A stretch of 64,000 nucleotides of DNA, taken from Epiperipatus broadwayi. Its lineage: Eukaryota; Onychophora; Udeonychophora; Euonychophora; Peripatidae. The notes under the pieces are model-generated. The model was given only the letters and a program-made list of their open reading frames with translations. It was not told the DNA's origin and did no database searches. Below, in pieces: positions 36,100-46,830 of the stretch. Where the stretch lies: assembly GCA_028023455.1 (NCBI GenBank), contig JAQFVV010013328.1:1-64000 (forward strand), in the 5' to 3' direction. Position 1 is the stretch's first letter. The number at the start of each line of letters is the position of its first letter. The position numbers were made by a program, and so were the translations under genes.

Positions 36100-36868
36100 G
36101 TCAGGAAGTCAGTCATATTTATCCATCATAGTAAATCCAAGAATAGATTTATCTTACTAGAATTCCATTCTTTAGTAATACTATAGTTCTGAAGTGCTTA
36201 CTAGCTGTTATACTTTAGTAGGTATAATAGATACTTCTAAACAATGAACATCAACTTTCTTGTGAATATGATTGGAATAAAATTTTTAAGGTAACTATCA
36301 GTTTAATCTTGCACAGTACTAATCTCTGATTCATTCAACAATCTGCACTTCTCGTGTAATATAAACTCTTTTGTATTCAGACTCCTAACTATAATATAAT
36401 TTATTAAATATGATTATTCTGAATGTAGATGCATCCATCTTTCTTTACATAGGGTTTTGTGCTTATCCATGTGCTATGCACAAATTCAATATTAACAGTC
36501 ATTTGAATTTACAGTACCAATATCATTATTTCCAACATAATATGGCCAAATGCTATTACGTGTACCAACGTGCAATAAATTTTCCCAAGAAGAAAAATTA
36601 TTTTTAATGGTATTGCTGTAAGAATGCTAGACAGCCAGTAATAAAAGTTTTCTTTCTCTGACTTCTTTAATCTAAGATTGTAACAAATGCACAAATAAAA
36701 TTAACACCAATTCCATTGTTCAGGGCAAGTTTTAATACCATTAACCTTTCATTGCTGCAGTAAGGAATTCCAAGAATATAATATACTAAATTAGACTTTA
36801 TTTCAATCCAATACCATATACCTTTCTTTCACTGACTGATTTATTTTTTTGTAAAACTTTATAGTTAT
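36100..36868. other. No gene recognised
   Basis: May contain further decayed LINE sequence (upstream side of the RTE-like copy) but no motif is readable. Short frames at 35959-36186, 36410-36607 and 36509-36694 look like chance. Confidence 0.35.
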
Positions 36869-36870
36869 CC

Positions 36871-37295
36871 ACAATGAGGTTTGCCAATTCCTCAACAAGC
36901 TTTGTGATAAATGCTTAGCCAGAGCCAGCACTTAAAATATCTCCTGTCAGGACCCCCCCCCCCCAAACCCCTGACCATGGTTTCATGCTATGGCCCTCCT
37001 CAGAAAAATGCCAGGGTAGGTTCAGACACTAGATTTAAAAATACCAATCCAAAGCCAAGCACTTACCTAAAAGTTAACTATTGAGAGGAAAATCTGAAAA
37101 TTTTCAGACATCTACATGTCTTCAAACCCAGCTATCCAACTCAAATAGCTATAAGGGGCTGATAGATCTTCAGCCATACCATATATTAGTAGTCTTAGCA
37201 ATATAACATTGCATAAGACTTAAGGCAGAGACTATAAATAGTCAAATTAAAAATCATAGATCAAAGCTTGTTAAGGAATTGGCAAACCTCATTGT
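36871..37295. mobile_element. Foldback element, family FB3, with 34-bp terminal inverted repeats
   Basis: ACAATGAGGTTTGCCAATTC (from 36871, 34 bp) is inverted at 37262-37295 with one mismatch. Inside lie a C14 run (36951-36964) and, on the minus strand, CTGAGGA-hairpin-GAAAC at 36980-37003, a variant of the core seen in FB1. A further inverted pair, 37220-37262 with 37331-37374, extends the palindromic structure to the right. The interior shares ATCTAAAATACCAA-type sequence with the foldback at 42951-43260. Non-coding. Confidence 0.8.
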
Positions 37296-37375
37296 TTATA
37301 ACTTACAAGCTTAAGATATAGGGGTCATATGATCTATGACTTTTAATTTGACTATTTATAGTTCTCCATCTGTCC

Positions 37376-38415
37376 TATTAAATTTCCTTAATTTGAAAGA
37401 CTGTATATCTAGATTTAAATAGCAAGATAAATGTGATTTTGCAGCATTTTGTAAAGTGACACTTCAGATAATAGAATTTGAATGTTTTATGTTATGATAT
37501 GTTCAATTTCAAAAAAACGTTGTGGTAAACATATTTGCCTATGATCTGGAGTTTAAATTTATGCTGAGTGAAGCCCCTTTTAAAAATAATGAGAATCTTT
37601 CTTTCAGGTGACCCTTAGTAAACTACTATCTAACATGGGACAATACTTAAGGGTAAAGCAAAAATGAGGAATTATCTAATCCCTACGATCTAGCAATTGG
37701 AAAAGATGCTGGAGTATAAACTTTTCTTTCACTGCTTCTCTGTGAGGAGCTGTTGGAAAGGCTTTGGCCCCACAGTGGTTTGTTTTAATTGAGAAAAAAG
37801 ATATTTTACCTTTTGCTTATATTCATAGAGACTTCCCCATAGCTATTGTTTTCCTCCGTCCATTTGCAATCTTTTAATTCAACAAAGCCGATAGCAGTAA
37901 AAACTTAAATAGTGTGTGACAAATCCTAGAAAATTTTATTAAATATTTTTATCCGTAGAAGTTTGTGCAAAAGTAGATATCGATCTCACCTTTGATGTAG
38001 AAGAATAATTTTTCACTATTTATTGTAATATATATTTTTTAAAAATGAAGCTTAAAGTAATACTGTTGTGAAAACAATCATTTTTAAAGATTACTGGGTT
38101 TAGAAAAAGTACATGGTTTAATATTATTTTTCTTTATATTAAATTAAAATGAAGTACTTCTTTTAAATATTTAATTTAATGATGTTTATATATGATTACT
38201 ATAACATAAGTAATTCCAAATCTCCTGCAATGGATTGTGTAATTTTATGTGATTGTTATGTGGTATTTATGACTTGAGGCTTTCTTTTTAATGTGATCCA
38301 AAGTCTGTCAAGTTATTTATATGAATGTTTTATAATGGTTCAAACAATTATAAAGAAAATGGAAGTATGTTTATGGCTCTCTATATTACCAAATTTAAAA
38401 TAATAAGTGCAATAA
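37376..38415. other. No gene; possible tRNA-like SINE relic
   Basis: AT-rich. At 37528-37600 GTGGTAAACATATTTGCC and GGAGTTTAAATTTATGC are weakly tRNA-like, in A-box and B-box positions. Nothing else noted. Confidence 0.3.
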
Positions 38416-38419
38416 TGCT

Positions 38420-38490
38420 CAAGGGAGGTTGCCTTGATAACAGTTTGAAATTGTTGATTGTTATCTATATTGGTATTGTTTAAGTGTTTA
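38420..38490 (+). repeat. Dispersed repeat with X-box-like element, copy 3
   Basis: GAGGTTGCCTTGATAACAG is followed by TATATTGGTATTGTTTAAG, a diverged match to copies at 14630 and 17432. Confidence 0.4.
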
Positions 38491-38667
38491 CTGGTTTCTA
38501 ATAGTTAAATTTAAAATAAATACATTTTGAATTAATATAACAACGTAGCCAGTAAAACTGAATTTAAACACAGCTGTTTATTTGGACTGTTTTATGGCAA
38601 CATGACGAAACTTCAAATTTGGTATTACATAGGATTGTATGAAGCATGGAATTTCAAGGGTTTGATA

Positions 38668-38760
38668 ACTAGTTCACCTGATTAGTAAGGGTTGTTTGTG
38701 AAGGGCATGCAAAGTAAAAGAGATTGGATTGAATCCATGCTAGTGGATGTTTGAAATTTG
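38668..38760 (+). mobile_element. tRNA-like SINE head, family S3, copy 1
   Basis: A-box-like TAGTTCACCTGATTAGTAAGG, shared middle TTGTTTG...GGCATGCA.AGT, then B-box-like GGATTGAATCC. The copy at 38955-39030 has the same layout. Ends and target duplications were not found. Confidence 0.45.
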
Positions 38761-38954
38761 GTGAAGTTTGATTGAAGGCTGTGCTGATAAAAATCAATGA
38801 AACTTGAAAATATTTCTTCAGTGCTATAATCATTTTTTTTTTCTACAAGGGATTGAAAGGGGATCAAAACCAGTTTCTACTTTAATGTGAGAATGATAAA
38901 ATAGGAAAATATTGAGTTATCAACGTGAGCTCAGAGATTTGGGTGCTTGATACC

Positions 38955-39030
38955 TTTAGCTCACCTGGTGAATGAAGGTTGTTTACCAAATGCATGCATA
39001 GTGAGAGAGAATAATCCGGGTGTCTATACT
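38955..39030 (+). mobile_element. tRNA-like SINE head, family S3, copy 2
   Basis: TTTAGCTCACCTGGTGAATG, then GGTTGTTTACC, TGCATGCATAGTGAGAGAGA and a degenerate B-box region AATCCGGGTG. Same order as 38668-38760. The overlapping frame 38947-39138 is not considered a gene. Confidence 0.45.
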
Positions 39031-39139
39031 GCTAAATCGTTGGAATATTATGAAGTTGAAATGAGATATGCATTGCTAAAAATCAGAATTTGTATATACA
39101 TAGATTGTTGTTTTTTTAATTTTTTTCTTTGTCGTTAAA

Positions 39140-40085
39140 AATTTAAACCTTGTCATATTTATTTATTACCTGTTCGTGTGTGTATTCCAGCATTTCATTT
39201 CGAATCAACCTCATATGCTTCATTGCGTTCATAACACTATTAAAATCCAATGTCTTTTTTTTTTTAATTTATATTAATATTTTTAGTATATTTATTCAAG
39301 TAGAGAAAGAAGTTATTTCACTAGACATTTGTGCAAAATTAGATAGCGGTAAGGTCAATACAATTTGTTCATGCGTTTACTCAAAAATTAGATAGCTCAA
39401 AATTCCGGTGAGATAATTGGTATCGTAAAGCTGTTAATAGTAATTCACTCATAAAGTTAAAGGTGACTTTTATATACTCAATGCAGAATCTAATAAAATA
39501 AACTTTGGCATTTATAATAACAGCAGATATTTTAATTAACAAAATGAATAGAAAAAAATCATTAATTCGACGAACATCATTTCTTATAAACGTCACATGA
39601 TACTACTAAATGGAGAGATTTGCCTGTTCTTATAAACGCAAATAAAATATAAAAATCATATTGGATCAATTTAGTTAATACAAAAAACATAAATAAAAAG
39701 AAATTACTTTTATTGTTTTGTTTAAAATATAATTATTATAATTTTAAAAGGCTTTTCTTTTTCTTAATTTTGTGCTATTCTCGTTGTTGGGAATCACACA
39801 AAATATTAGTAGGAAAAAAAATTATTAAGTATTATTTTCCATAGAAATACACACATTTTTATTATATATGCATTAATAATGAAGATAAAATACACAAAAT
39901 CACAAATATTCTCTTCTTTTCTTGATGCATTTGAACTGAAACGAATATATGTAATTATAAATAGTTTGATTATTTCCTTCTAATTTTAATTACAAATGTT
40001 TACAAAAACTGAAATTTTATTTAAATTTTTAGCATGTGAATTTTTTCTACAGTACATGTTTTTTCATACCTGAATTCCAATATGT
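39140..40085. other. No gene recognised
   Basis: AT-rich. Frames 39150-39395 and 39381-39596 lack recognisable features. Confidence 0.4.
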
Positions 40086-40089
40086 AATA

Positions 40090-40650
40090 TACAGGGGGTT
40101 TGAACTTAGACTTTCACACGACCCTCAACTATCCACGCTAACTCATACTGCTGATACCCTTGATCACATACGTGCCGAAAAGATAAATAATCATCAATAT
40201 ACGTATTTCATGCTAAACCAGCACTCATCAGTTGGTCCAGATTATGTATATAAATGGATTATGTCCTGTACATGGGGGGGTCAGAGTGACTTATGGTCAA
40301 CATGGGTAGGATGAGAAAGTTGGCACCAATGTGGGATTTGAGCACTACATCATCAAATTTTCAATGAATTGGATGGTTGAAGAGTTGTAAGGTGGAGTGG
40401 ATTGGAGCCTGTCCATTAAAGTATGAAGATTAGCTATCTTAATATAAGCTAAGCATTGTATATATGGGTGTGGATGATAATCTAATCTGGACCAACTGAT
40501 GAGTGCTGGTTTAGCACAAAATATGTATATTGATGATTATTTATCTTTTCAACATGTGTGTGATCAAGTGTGTCAGCCATATGAGTTAGCATGGATAGTT
40601 GAGGGTCATGTAAAAGTCTGAGTTCAAACCTGCTATATCGATATTCAAAC
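40090..40650. mobile_element. Foldback element, family FB2, complete copy
   Basis: Left arm 40090-40250 and right arm about 40485-40650 are inverted copies of about 165 bp, sharing GGTTTGAAC(T/C).AGACTTT, CCCTCAACTATCCA and AACCAGCACTCATCAGTTGG. The 230-bp centre matches the body of the copy at 46140-46560 in opposite orientation. In each arm, read toward the tips, lies CTGATGA, a 5-bp hairpin (GTGCT / AGCA(T/C)), GAAA or AAAA, and then a further 6-8 bp stem around a loop of about 30 nt. The frame 40036-40314 overlaps the arm and is not a gene. Confidence 0.88.
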
Positions 40651-41585
40651 ATGGATTAGTATGTAACACAATATTATAAATGGTATTTTCTTTTCTTCAG
40701 ATGTTACTGGCCTAACCAGACCACATGAATGAATACATTCTGCATCTATTTAAGTTCCTCATGCACAAATCTAAAGATCATCTGTTCACACCCATGCTAA
40801 TATTATCATAGCTCAGTCTAAGATACTACACTAGAAATATTGAAATGATCAACACTACTCAAATCGTGTGTTGTATTCTGACCTGAATGTTATTACCAGC
40901 AATTGAAGGTATATTAAAAGTTTAGTTTGATTTTTTTTTTCCTAGAAACATTTAACGGTTGAAACTAGATAGTGGAAATAGGCTGAAATATAAATACAAA
41001 CAAAATCCTATCATCATAGTCTTTTGGACCAATATTAATATGATCAGAGCTTTATAATTACGCTCTTCAATCCACGTTTTTAAATTTCACAGGTAGTTCC
41101 AATTTCAAAGTAAAGCTTACATTGTGCTAATAGTAGTAACTGTTAAATATTGTGCTACATGTACAAAATATTTTCAAACTTAGAAGTATTTTAGATATAC
41201 AAAAATATAAATAAACTGATGATGTAACTCATTAGCATATCCATTTGACATGCCCTTGATCTGAGTTTGATTTCAGGCTAGTTAAAATTTAGATATTTTT
41301 TCAAATATTTAAACAGGCTTGGAATTTATAAAATAGAAATAGGTGAAAAATATACATATAATTGAATGATTCGCTATTTAGTAAGTCATGGTGATATTCA
41401 AATGACAAAAATGGTAATTTGATATTCTATTCAAGAATTTTTAAATCTTGGATTCATTACTCGCCTCACCGGTTTGTGGAATTAGTTTTCTTTTAATGCA
41501 ATAACAAATAATCAATTAATTTGCATAGTTTATATATAAACATAAAACTTGCAAGCTTTCAATGTATAAAGGCTAAGTAAACTAT
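40651..41585. other. No gene; weak tRNA-like relic
   Basis: AT-rich. 41224-41290 has GTAACTCATTAGCATATCC and GAGTTTGATTTCAGG in A-box and B-box positions, too diverged to classify. Confidence 0.35.
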
Positions 41586-41589
41586 TTTT

Positions 41590-41830
41590 CACAGAGGCAA
41601 AACTTTCCATACAGTAAGGGCCACTCAGTGCAAGCCAGAGTAATCAATGGATGCAGGAAGATTTGTGCATAAAATCCTATCTAGCACCTATTTATCCAAA
41701 GTCCCCAGACTAATTTCTAGCTTGTGGCTTTCATCAGTGAGGAGCCTTGGTTCTGAGAGCACTGCACTTGAATCTTATGATCTAATGCAACCCTCCAGCA
41801 TCCACCTTTAACCGTATTAGCTAACTATAA
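41590..41830 (-). repeat. Foldback family FB1, single arm
   Basis: Starts ACAGAGGCAAAACT, passes CAGTGCAAGCCAGAGTAATC and ends in the GAGCACTGCA region. On the minus strand the core CTGATGA-AAGC...AGCT-A-GAAAT lies at 41713-41737. It is followed by unique sequence and then by the complete palindrome at 41985-42445. Confidence 0.8.
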
Positions 41831-41984
41831 AGCTATTCAAAATGAAAACAATATTGTTTTCAAGCTAAGCTTATTAGCTTATACAGTTGTATAGATCTAA
41901 ACTCAGTTCAGTATTCATACTTTTTGGTGTTTTTGGTTTTTTGCTAACCACAGTCACCATAATCCTATAGGACAGGATTGGTAT

Positions 41985-42445
41985 TAAACCATCAAACATC
42001 GCATAATCACCATTCTTTATGCTTATACAAACTGTTTTTCACAGAGGCAAAACTCTTCATACATTTGTGGCACTCAGTGCAAGCCAGAGTAATCAATGGA
42101 TGTAGGAAGGTTTGTGTATAAAATCCCTATCTAATGCCTACTCATCAAATATTTCCAGACTAGGTTCTAGCTATGGTTTTCATTAGTGATGATGCTAAGA
42201 TCTAGATGCAGTGCTCTTAGATCCAAGGCTCCTCACTGATGAAAGCGACAAGCTAGAAACTAGTTGGGGGTTATTGGATGAGTAGGCACTAAGATAAAAA
42301 TTTTATGCACAAACTTTTCTGCATCCATTGATTACTCCAGTTTCTATTGAATGGCGCTACTATATAAAAAGTTTTGCCTCTATGAAAAACAGCTTATGTA
42401 AGCATAAAGAATGGTGATTATTTTATGTTTAATGATTTATAAATA
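41985..42445. mobile_element. Foldback family FB1, complete palindrome
   Basis: Two arms of about 220-230 bp in inverted orientation meet near 42205-42230. Outer ends pair as ATAATCACCATTCTTTATGC with GCATAAAGAATGGTGATTAT. Both arms contain ACAGAGGCAAAACT-type, AGAGTAATCAATGGATG and CCTACTCATC segments. The plus-strand core CTGATGA-AAGC-GACAA-GCT-A-GAAAC is at 42236-42260. Non-coding. Confidence 0.88.
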
Positions 42446-42950
42446 ACTATCATATCTGAAATTGTAAATTTTAATAGCAACACACATTTTAAATATAAAT
42501 GTTGTTAAATGAACTTTATAGTAACATGATTATTACAAGAATATATAACATGTTGTAGCTTATTTTTAAAAAAAAAAAATTTTCATATAGAGTAATGTTG
42601 CATAAAGTAATATACTTAATACATGAAGTAGTATTTATTTATAAAACTAACAAATCCAAATGCATTACTATATAATTCACAAACTAAATCCCTAAAGAAT
42701 CATTTAAATGAATGTATAAATAAACCATCTTTTGATACTTCAATGCTAATCTATTTGATAAGCTTAAAATTATTTACATGTCCATTAAAATTATTTGAAT
42801 ATATATACACATACACTAGACATAGCTTTCCTTCCACATTTATTATTTTAAAAAAATTCTCAAATGTATTTTGCTGTGAAATAATAATATACAAATTTAA
42901 TGAAATAAGATAATAATATAATGAGTGTGCTAATAACTCTGAACAGCTTT
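42446..42950. other. No gene recognised
   Basis: AT-rich sequence with homopolymer runs. Confidence 0.4.
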
Positions 42951-43260
42951 TCCAATAAATGCCACAAGAGAAAGCATTTAAAATCTTTATCTAGCATTAC
43001 CCCTATCTTCAAACCGACTCTGAGCTAATGGTTCTCATCACAGAGTTGTTATGACATTCAGACATCAGATCTAAAATACCAACTCAAACCCAAAATTGAT
43101 CTAATACTTAACTATTAAGTATTAAATAGAAAATCTGAATGTCCTAGTGCTTTACTGATGAGAGCCATTAGCTCAAAACTGGTTTGGGAATAGGGATAAT
43201 TCTAGATAGAGATTTTAAATATTTTCTCTTGTGGCACTTATCAGAAAAGCTTGTTTAGAG
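42951..43260. mobile_element. Foldback family FB3, palindrome
   Basis: Arms of about 130 bp are inverted: GCCACAAGAGAAAGCATTTA near 42961 and, inverted, GCCACAAGAGAAAATATTTA at the right end. The plus strand holds CTGATGA-GAGC-CATTA-GCTC-AAAAC at 43155-43179, a perfect 4-bp stem. Interior sequence is shared with 36871-37295. Confidence 0.85.
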
Positions 43261-43516
43261 CTATTAGCATGTTCATTATATAATATTTGTAATACAATCT
43301 TATTAAATTAAATCATAGTGATATATGACTTGATTTCCTTACTATTATGAAATAAGATAAATGTTGTCATCTTTAACTTCACGTTTAAAAACTTCTTTGT
43401 GGATATGATTTCTTTAATGAAATTTTCTTCATTACATCAAATTCTTTTATGCAGCCTCTCCAAAACTGGCAGGAAATAAATTTAGTTATTATCTAGAAAA
43501 TACAATGCATCTAGAT

Positions 43517-43951
43517 CAATGGTTCAACATGAGTTATACATGCCATAGAGAGGCAATTTGATTTTTAGGGGAGAGGCAATTTGAGAATGAGTTATTAACA
43601 GTGATTTTTATTTTTATTTTTTGTGATTAACTGAATTTGAAAACCTGCTTTTTTTATATATCTTATTAATAATAAATTAAACTAAGATATTTTTTTTAAA
43701 ATGTTTCTTTTTCCATGCCATCTACTTCTGTTTTTTTTTTTTTTTGTCCAGATAACATTTATTCCTTACCTCTCCATTGTTGAATTGGAACAAGTTAAGT
43801 TGCTTGAAACTCCATTGTACTTCAACTGTCCTTTTATTAATGACCTTTTAGGCTTCCTCCATATGAATAGGAGATCTTATGTCATGAGGGGATGGCAGAA
43901 TTTTAAAGATGCTTAGGTGGTCCATGATCACAAAAAGGTTGGAAACCACTG
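43517..43951. mobile_element. hAT-type non-autonomous element, second
   Basis: 435 bp between near-perfect 8-bp duplications ATCTAGAT (43509-43516) and ATCTAGAG (43952-43959). The ends read CAATGGTTCAAC and, inverted, CAGTGGTTTCCAACC, the hAT consensus terminus. It contains a T16 run and no transposase; frame 43701-43916 inside it has no recognisable domain. It differs in sequence from the hAT element at 34892. Confidence 0.88.
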
Positions 43952-43959
43952 ATCTAGAG

Positions 43960-44250
43960 ATTTAAAAAAATATTTTATTGATAACTAAAACTAAAATCAT
44001 CAAATGCAAACTGCATTATTATGGCAATAATGAACCTTCTTTGAGTAATAGTATTTTAATCATTGCACATATAATGAATACAGAATTACTATTTAAAAAA
44101 GTATACATTTTACAGAAAACATTAAATGGTGCATACAATGTTATGTAAAAGAACCAAAGTGCAATTAACTTTTGAATAGATTTGTCTTGGATTTTATCCA
44201 TTGCAATAATCCACTCTTTGTAGTAAAAATTATAAAATTGTTCAGTATAA
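43960..44250. other. Short AT-rich stretch, no gene
   Basis: Frame 44019-44201 (minus) looks like chance. Confidence 0.4.
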
Positions 44251-44575
44251 CCCTATTAGTAAACAGGCAAAAAACTCTCCATATAGTAGTGCCACCTTGT
44301 GCTAACCAGAGTAATCAATGGATTCCAGAAGGCTTGTGCATAAAATCTCTATCTAAGGCCTACTTATCCAATATCCCCAGACTAGTTTCTGGCTTGTGGC
44401 CTTCATCAGTGAGAAGCTTTGGATCTGAGAGCACTGCCCTCTATCTAGTGCCTACTCATCCAATATCCCCAGACTAGTTTCTGGCTTATGGCCTTCATCA
44501 GTGAGGAACCTTGGATCTGAGAGCACTACTATGGAGAGTTTTTTGCCTGTTTACTAACAGTTATGTGCTAGCATG
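44251..44575. mobile_element. Foldback/MITE of family FB1 with 38-bp TIRs and internal duplication
   Basis: TTAGTAAACAGGCAAAAAAC at the left end (from about 44252) is inverted at about 44535-44570, and CTCCATA(TA)GTAGTGC continues the match. Inside, a segment starting ATATCCCCAGACTAG at 44371 is repeated in tandem at 44463 (92-bp period). Both copies carry the minus-strand core CTGATGA-A-GGC...GCC-A-GAAAC (44385-44409 and 44477-44501). Frame 44172-44477 overlaps the repeat and is discounted. Confidence 0.85.
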
Positions 44576-46135
44576 AGATGGTGATCATGTGATGTTTAGT
44601 GGTATAACCCTATGAATAATAGCAGCAGCTACACCAATTCACATTCTCACATAATGTTGTAGTAACAGAACAAATTTACTATTTTCAATGTATTTCTATA
44701 AGGGTTGCTTACTGAACATCATTTATTCATTAGTAAAAAGATTATCTTAAAAAATATTGTTCAGTGGCTTCTAAATGTCTTGAAAAAATTATAGATATGT
44801 ATTTTTCAAACATATGTATATAAATAAGACATCTTTTAAATAAATATCCCATTGCTGAACAAAGATCTCTCCATTGAAGCTCTAAGAGGAACAGCTAGAT
44901 ATTCATTATTCAATCAATCATTAGATGATTATCAGAGTTGGCTATACTATCTGTCTAAGGAACAAATCCTAGGCCTCTTGAATTTTGAACCCAAAATTGT
45001 AAGCATAGCAGATGGATGTATTACCACTCCACAATAAATTCCTTTAGTGTGGTTATGTATGCATGTTTTTAAAAAATGACCATAACATAATACTTCCCAT
45101 ATATTGGTTCTGTGCTAATTTATTTTCACTATGTTCATTATAATTATCCTCTGTTTAAAAAGTTTCTATTTTTGTATTTTTTTTCTATATGCTAATGTCT
45201 TTCTTTTTTTTTTTACCTGCAAACTCATAGACACTTAATTCTATGCCGTATTTTATTACCCCCCCCTCCCCACTTCTTTAATTGCATTCAGTCTCTGTTC
45301 CAAACAAACTATTTACTGAAAATATTTTTTGTTCTAACGTCATTAGTCCAATAGATGATAAACTGTTTTGATGTTTTTTCAACAACTAATACTCCATTAG
45401 ATTTGGTCCCGTAATAAAATGGCAAATTCTGGAGCTCAAAGTCCACAGTTCATAGCTTAACTCTATCACTTCAGATGCATGGCCTTCAGGGCGTCCCCCC
45501 CCCCCCAAATAGAATCATCCGATTTTTTTTTAACAAAATAACTAATCATTTAATCTGCCTTACCAATTTATTTCTTATTATTATTTACAAATATTTTTAT
45601 AGCCTTCTAATTTATCCAACCATTTTTTTTCTCTATTTATCTTCAGATCAAAACTACTTAAAATTATGTGTTTTAAAGCCCCCTGAGTTTCTACAAAAAA
45701 AAAAAAAAAAAGATATTTTATCAGCAAAACTAATGTATTGAATATGTTTGCGATCATTAAATATTTTTCCATTTGGCACTTAATATTTAGCTTTTCCAAA
45801 TACTATATTACTTTAAAATGTTGCTATATTTTCCTTCCTCAATACTCACATTAACAGATTAATCATTGCAATGTTGTTACATTTAATTTCTATCTTTCTT
45901 TTAATTGATGACTTTTGTTTTTATGATAAACAAAATCCTAAGTTATTTGATGTCCCAATTTGATACAATGCGATGCTATATGGGTTCTTTTTCTTGAAGG
46001 CAGGAATTTCTCAGCCAGTTAGTCAAAAGAAGCATATTAATCATCAAATTTTTCCCTTATTATTTTTTTAACTTGTTAGCATTCAAAAACCTCAATCTAT
46101 TTATACCCTTTCATTTCCATAAATTACCTTTATTC
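44576..46135. other. No gene recognised; minor repeat
   Basis: The 61-codon frame 44852-45037 has no known domain. 45408-45470 (GTAATAAAATGGCAAATTCTGGAGCTC) is a diverged match to 47768-47830 (GTAATAGGATGGCAGATTCTGGGAC). A C13 run lies at about 45496-45508 and an A17 run near 45695-45711. Frames 45475-45741 and 45581-45799 are low-complexity. Confidence 0.4.
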
Positions 46136-46139
46136 TTTC

Positions 46140-46560
46140 ATAATACATAGGGTATATGAGCACAGACTTTCACACGACCCATCACTCCCCACTCTATCTC
46201 ATAGCACTGGTACACATGAACACATATGTTGAAAAAATAAATAATCACCAATATATGTATTTCTTGCTAAACCAGCAATCATCGGTTGGTCTAGATTATC
46301 ATTTTTACACATATATGCAATAAGTGCTCAGATATACATTAAGACAGCCAATCTCCATACTTTAATGGACGGGCTTCAATCCCCTCCACACTCCAACTCT
46401 TCAATCGTCCATCCAATTGAAAATCTGATGATAGAATGCTCAAAGGCCATCCTGAGGCTGAGATTCTCATCACACCCATGTTGACCTAAAGTCAATCTGA
46501 CCCTTCATGTACAGGACATAATCCATTTAATACATATACAAGGGATGAGCAGACATCACT
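46140..46560 (-). repeat. Foldback family FB2, one arm plus body
   Basis: Starts at GGGTATATGAGCACAGACTT, includes AACCAGCAATCATCGGTTGG, and continues through CATCCAATTGAAAATCTGATG to ACAGGACATAATCCATTTAA. The second arm is absent. On the minus strand the core is CCGATGA-TTGCT...AGCAA-GAAA (46260-46285), with one change in the first motif. Confidence 0.8.
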
Positions 46561-46609
46561 ACTATGTAATAACTGAAATATAGACTTGTTATATACCTGT
46601 ATCAATCTT

Positions 46610-46830
46610 TAGCCCCAGAATCAACGCTATCATTTTCTAATCTCAACATAAAAACGGAAACTCACTTTCTCTATAATGACTTAATCAGTTGCATTGTTTC
46701 TGCTTGTAAATGTTTACATTCTATTAACAAATGATTATTAAAGTTTGCAAATCATATACTCAAATTATTTTGCTTAAACCTTAAAAAATTAACTGCTTTC
46801 TTTATTATTATCATAAATGGTTCATGGCCT
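46610..46830 (-). pseudogene. LINE C-terminal fragment, related to 10705-10908
   Basis: The minus strand reads NNHLLIECKHLQAETMQLIK, parallel to KHLLIQCKCLKAERVQIMKL of the earlier copy. Stops interrupt the reading. Only the second half of the zinc motif is clear. Confidence 0.55.

Larger units (their letters stand above)
32300..36100 (-). mobile_element. Decayed RTE-like LINE interrupted by a hAT element and low-complexity DNA
   Basis: Pieces of one reverse transcriptase appear in the right order on the minus strand. 35900-35965 reads WWIKTAMYVLKATYGF and 35775-35850 reads NILNRWKEYFDHLLKNH, the pre-polymerase linker. 34440-34485 reads SIVPVFKNK (block 1). 34215-34280 reads FAFIDFVQAFDLVKH (block 3). 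34080-34190 reads FISIIQLLPDKMKGSV. 32759-32900 reads LKINAKKIKAM (after the active site). 32650-32710 reads YKYLKQIAYIDG. The YADD region itself is missing. Stops and shifts occur throughout, so it is an old copy. The hAT element at 34892-35418 and the repeats at 33080-34000 lie inside it. Whether all pieces come from one insertion is inference. Confidence 0.7.

Noticed and set aside
44852-45037. 61-codon frame next to FB1 copy
   Set aside because: No recognisable domain, no flanking signals, length expected by chance.
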